From NCBI RefSeq assembly GCF_014042365.1, contig NZ_JACEZS010000028.1, positions 1 to 64,000 of the forward strand: a stretch of DNA of 64,000 bases. Direction: 5' to 3'. The translations under genes were made by a program, and so were the position numbers. Shown one piece after another: positions 62,710 to 64,000 of the stretch. The notes below the pieces were generated by a model. It saw only the letters and a program-made list of their open reading frames with translations. It was not told the origin of the DNA and did no database searches. Every line of letters begins with the position of its first letter. Within the stretch, counting starts at the first letter, position 1. Source of the stretch: Rugamonas fusca. Its GTDB lineage: Bacteria > Pseudomonadota > Gammaproteobacteria > Burkholderiales > Burkholderiaceae_D.

Positions 62710-62786
62710 CGGTGGACGCTATTTGGGCGGCGCCGGCATGCCCTGGAAAAGCGGGGGCAAGAAGCGGCAAAGAAGCGGGGGCAAGA

Positions 62787-62846
62787 AGCGGGGTCAGGTC
62801 CGGCATCGTGCCATCAATGTGGCACGTTGCCGGACCTGACCCCGCT
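62787..62846. repeat. 60-bp near-perfect inverted repeat
   Basis: The arms AGCGGGGTCAGGTCCGGCA and TGCCGGACCTGACCCCGCT outline the structure, with a partly paired GTGCCA/TGGCAC centre. It is preceded by two direct copies of GCGGGGGCAAGAAGCGG (62751-62792). It lies between convergent genes and can terminate both; the wording looks like a dispersed intergenic repeat. Confidence 0.6.
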
Positions 62847-62872
62847 GCTCCGCGGCTCCGACCCCGCGGCTC

Positions 62873-63199
62873 TTACTTGACCGGCGCGGGCAGGTCCTGC
62901 GCCGCTTCCTCCGCCGTCAGGATCCACACATTCTTGATGTCACCGTTGGCGTCTTCCGTGTAGTACACCAGCATGCCGCTGCCGCGCAGGCTGGCCGGCA
63001 TTTCGATCGTGTTGTCCTGGTTGAAGATGCGGGCCGCCGGCGACAGCTTGCGCGGCTTGCCGTCGATGGTCAGGTCCGGGTAATAACCGGGCGTCATCCG
63101 GCCACGCTTGATGTCGGCCGGGAACGGCCGGGCGCCGGCCAGCAGCGGCAGCGCCATCACGGCCGCCAGCAGCGCGGCCACACTACGTTTGATCCACAT
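62873..63199 (-). CDS. small secreted hypothetical protein
   Basis: 108 residues with a signal peptide (VAALLAAVMALPLLAGARP). The mature part (YYPDLTIDGKPRKLSPAARIFN; MLVYYTEDANGDIKNVWILT) looks like a small beta-rich periplasmic protein. No family recognised. AGTGGA lies 7 bp before ATG 63199; an ATG 6 bp upstream is too close to it. Confidence 0.72.
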   Translation of the reverse strand: MWIKRSVAALLAAVMALPLLAGARPFPADIKRGRMTPGYYPDLTIDGKPRKLSPAARIFNQDNTIEMPASLRGSGMLVYYTEDANGDIKNVWILTAEEAAQDLPAPVK

Positions 63200-63386
63200 A
63201 TGCATTCCACTGTGACGTCGGGGAGCGCCTAGCTTACCCCAGATCGGCCTGCCCGGCACGGGCCGGCGCGGCGCATGTGGTTTTGGAGGCTTTCCTCTAA
63301 CTGCGCCGCCAGGCCGCCGCCGCCGGTCGCGCCGCCCTGTATGCATGGGCGTCATGCGAGTTTGTCCAAACGGCAAAATTATTCAT

Positions 63387-63442
63387 TGGTCATCAAACTG
63401 TCACATGGCCGTCACGCAGCCGTCATATCGCCTTCCTACAAT
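63387..63442 (+). promoter_or_regulatory. multi-repeat Pho box and -10 element
   Basis: Heptamers spaced exactly 11 bp apart: TGGTCAT (63387), CTGTCAC (63398), CCGTCAC (63409), CCGTCAT (63420), then a weaker CCTTCCT (63431). The PhoB consensus is CTGTCAT with 4-bp spacers, so this reads as two overlapping Pho boxes. TACAAT at 63437-63442 is a suitable -10 downstream. The rest of 63200-63522 shows no gene. Confidence 0.72.
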
Positions 63443-63522
63443 CCTGCAAGTTTTGTATTTCGGCAAGTTTGCCGGGACGCGGATTTCAGCAACTTCTCCC
63501 ATTAACGTACGAAAGTCCTATC

Positions 63523-64000
63523 ATGCAACAGCATCTCCGTTTAAAACCGATCTGCCTGCTGGTCCTGCAATCGCTGGCCTGCTACGCTTACGCCGCCCCG
63601 GACGCGGCCGAGGTGGCTGGCGTGGCCGCGGTGGCCGCCAGTGCCGGCCAGGCCGAAGCGGCCGTCGCCGGCGCCGCCGGCGCCCCGGTGCAGGTGGTGG
63701 AAGTCCTGGGCCAGGGCCAGTCGCGCCAGGTGCAGAACCTGAACCACGTGGAACTGGCCAAGGCCGTGCCGGGCACCAGCCCGCTGAAGGCGCTGGAGAA
63801 GCTGCCTGGCGTGAACTTCCAGTCGTCCGACCCGTTCGGCGCCTACGAATGGTCGACCCGCTTCAGCGTGCGCGGCTTCAACCAGAGCCAGCTGGGCTTC
63901 ACGCTCGATGACATCCCGCTCGGCGACATGAGCTACGGTAACAACAACGGCTTGCACATCAGCCGCGCCATCTCGGCCGAGAACATTGGCCGCGTGGCCA
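63523..64000 (+). CDS. TonB-dependent receptor, N-terminal part
   Basis: An open frame from ATG 63523 runs off the window (159 residues seen). A signal peptide (ICLLVLQSLACYAYA) is followed by an Ala-rich linker and then the plug domain: VVEVLGQGQ, VPGTSPLKALEKLPGVNFQSSDPFGAYEWSTRFSVRGFNQSQ and FTLDDIPLGDM. These receptors import large or scarce solutes across the outer membrane using TonB energy. The upstream Pho box indicates induction by phosphate starvation, so a phosphorus-containing substrate is a reasonable guess. Confidence 0.88.
   Translation, partial: MQQHLRLKPICLLVLQSLACYAYAAPDAAEVAGVAAVAASAGQAEAAVAGAAGAPVQVVEVLGQGQSRQVQNLNHVELAKAVPGTSPLKALEKLPGVNFQSSDPFGAYEWSTRFSVRGFNQSQLGFTLDDIPLGDMSYGNNNGLHISRAISAENIGRVA

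Noticed and set aside
1..64000. CRISPR array or prophage structural genes
   Set aside because: No regularly spaced repeats with unique spacers, and no capsid, portal, terminase or tail proteins were recognised.

Overview
The window looks like a chromosomal segment of a GC-rich betaproteobacterium of the Oxalobacteraceae (Massilia, Duganella or Janthinobacterium type). The reasons are the high-GC codon usage, the rpsU-yqeY-dnaG-rpoD order followed by a tRNA with CAU anticodon, and the abundance of c-di-GMP and chemotaxis proteins. This assignment is inference; no 16S or other marker is present.

Layout. Positions 1-126 are the 3' end of a group II intron (domains V and VI fold well). 210-16534 is ordinary chromosome: ogt-xerD, an RND efflux pair, a PAS-GGDEF-EAL protein, an EEP-family nuclease/phosphatase, a Cys-tRNA(Pro) deacylase, plsY, a FrnE-type DsbA protein, a GAF-GGDEF cyclase, a YdjM-like membrane protein, tsaD and a GNAT enzyme. 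16840-19982 is a lower-GC transferred pair: a lipase-like probable type VI effector and a Tli4-like immunity protein, followed by a 108-bp imperfect palindrome. 20113-29186 returns to core genes: aroG, ybiB, a YhiN-like flavoprotein, rpsU, yqeY, dnaG and rpoD.

The most interesting part is 29291-46778. The tRNA-Ile2(CAU) gene after rpoD has been cut in its anticodon loop by an integrative element of about 15.8 kb. The host 5' half is at 29291-29334 and 3' halves are at 45151-45195 and 46734-46778. The 10-bp core CTCATAATCC is shared by both ends of the main element. The 3' sequence joined to the host 5' half at attL is decayed and does not fold well. Just inside the left end, the element carries a complete tRNA-Ile2(CAU) gene (29493-29816) with compensatory stem changes. 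That copy is split by a 245-nt group I intron of the Azoarcus type, placed exactly inside the crossover core. The simplest reading is that the element breaks an essential tRNA, supplies a self-splicing replacement, and hides the att core of that replacement behind the intron. Four copies of GCTTACACAC near the ends look like integrase arm sites, and two of them abut an extended -10 promoter pointing at the replacement tRNA.

The cargo includes a tyrosine integrase, an SF2-helicase-like protein, a clamp-loader-like AAA+ ATPase, several unrecognised genes, a single-chain type ISP restriction-modification enzyme, a second small tyrosine recombinase, a DUF4160 protein and a periplasmic binding protein. 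A short second segment (45196-46743), bounded by two tRNA 3' halves and carrying a DUF2971-like gene, suggests tandem accretion at the same site.

46986-64000 holds a ParE/RelE-Phd toxin-antitoxin pair beside an IS200/IS605-like end hairpin. It then runs through a reductase with a divergent LysR regulator, a SLATT-like membrane protein, a lipoprotein, an azoreductase, GNAT and AhpD-like enzymes with a divergent MarR regulator, a four-gene binding protein/histidine kinase/response regulator/hybrid kinase operon, a membrane GGDEF-EAL protein, a chemoreceptor, a small secreted protein, and the start of a TonB-dependent receptor behind a multi-repeat Pho box.
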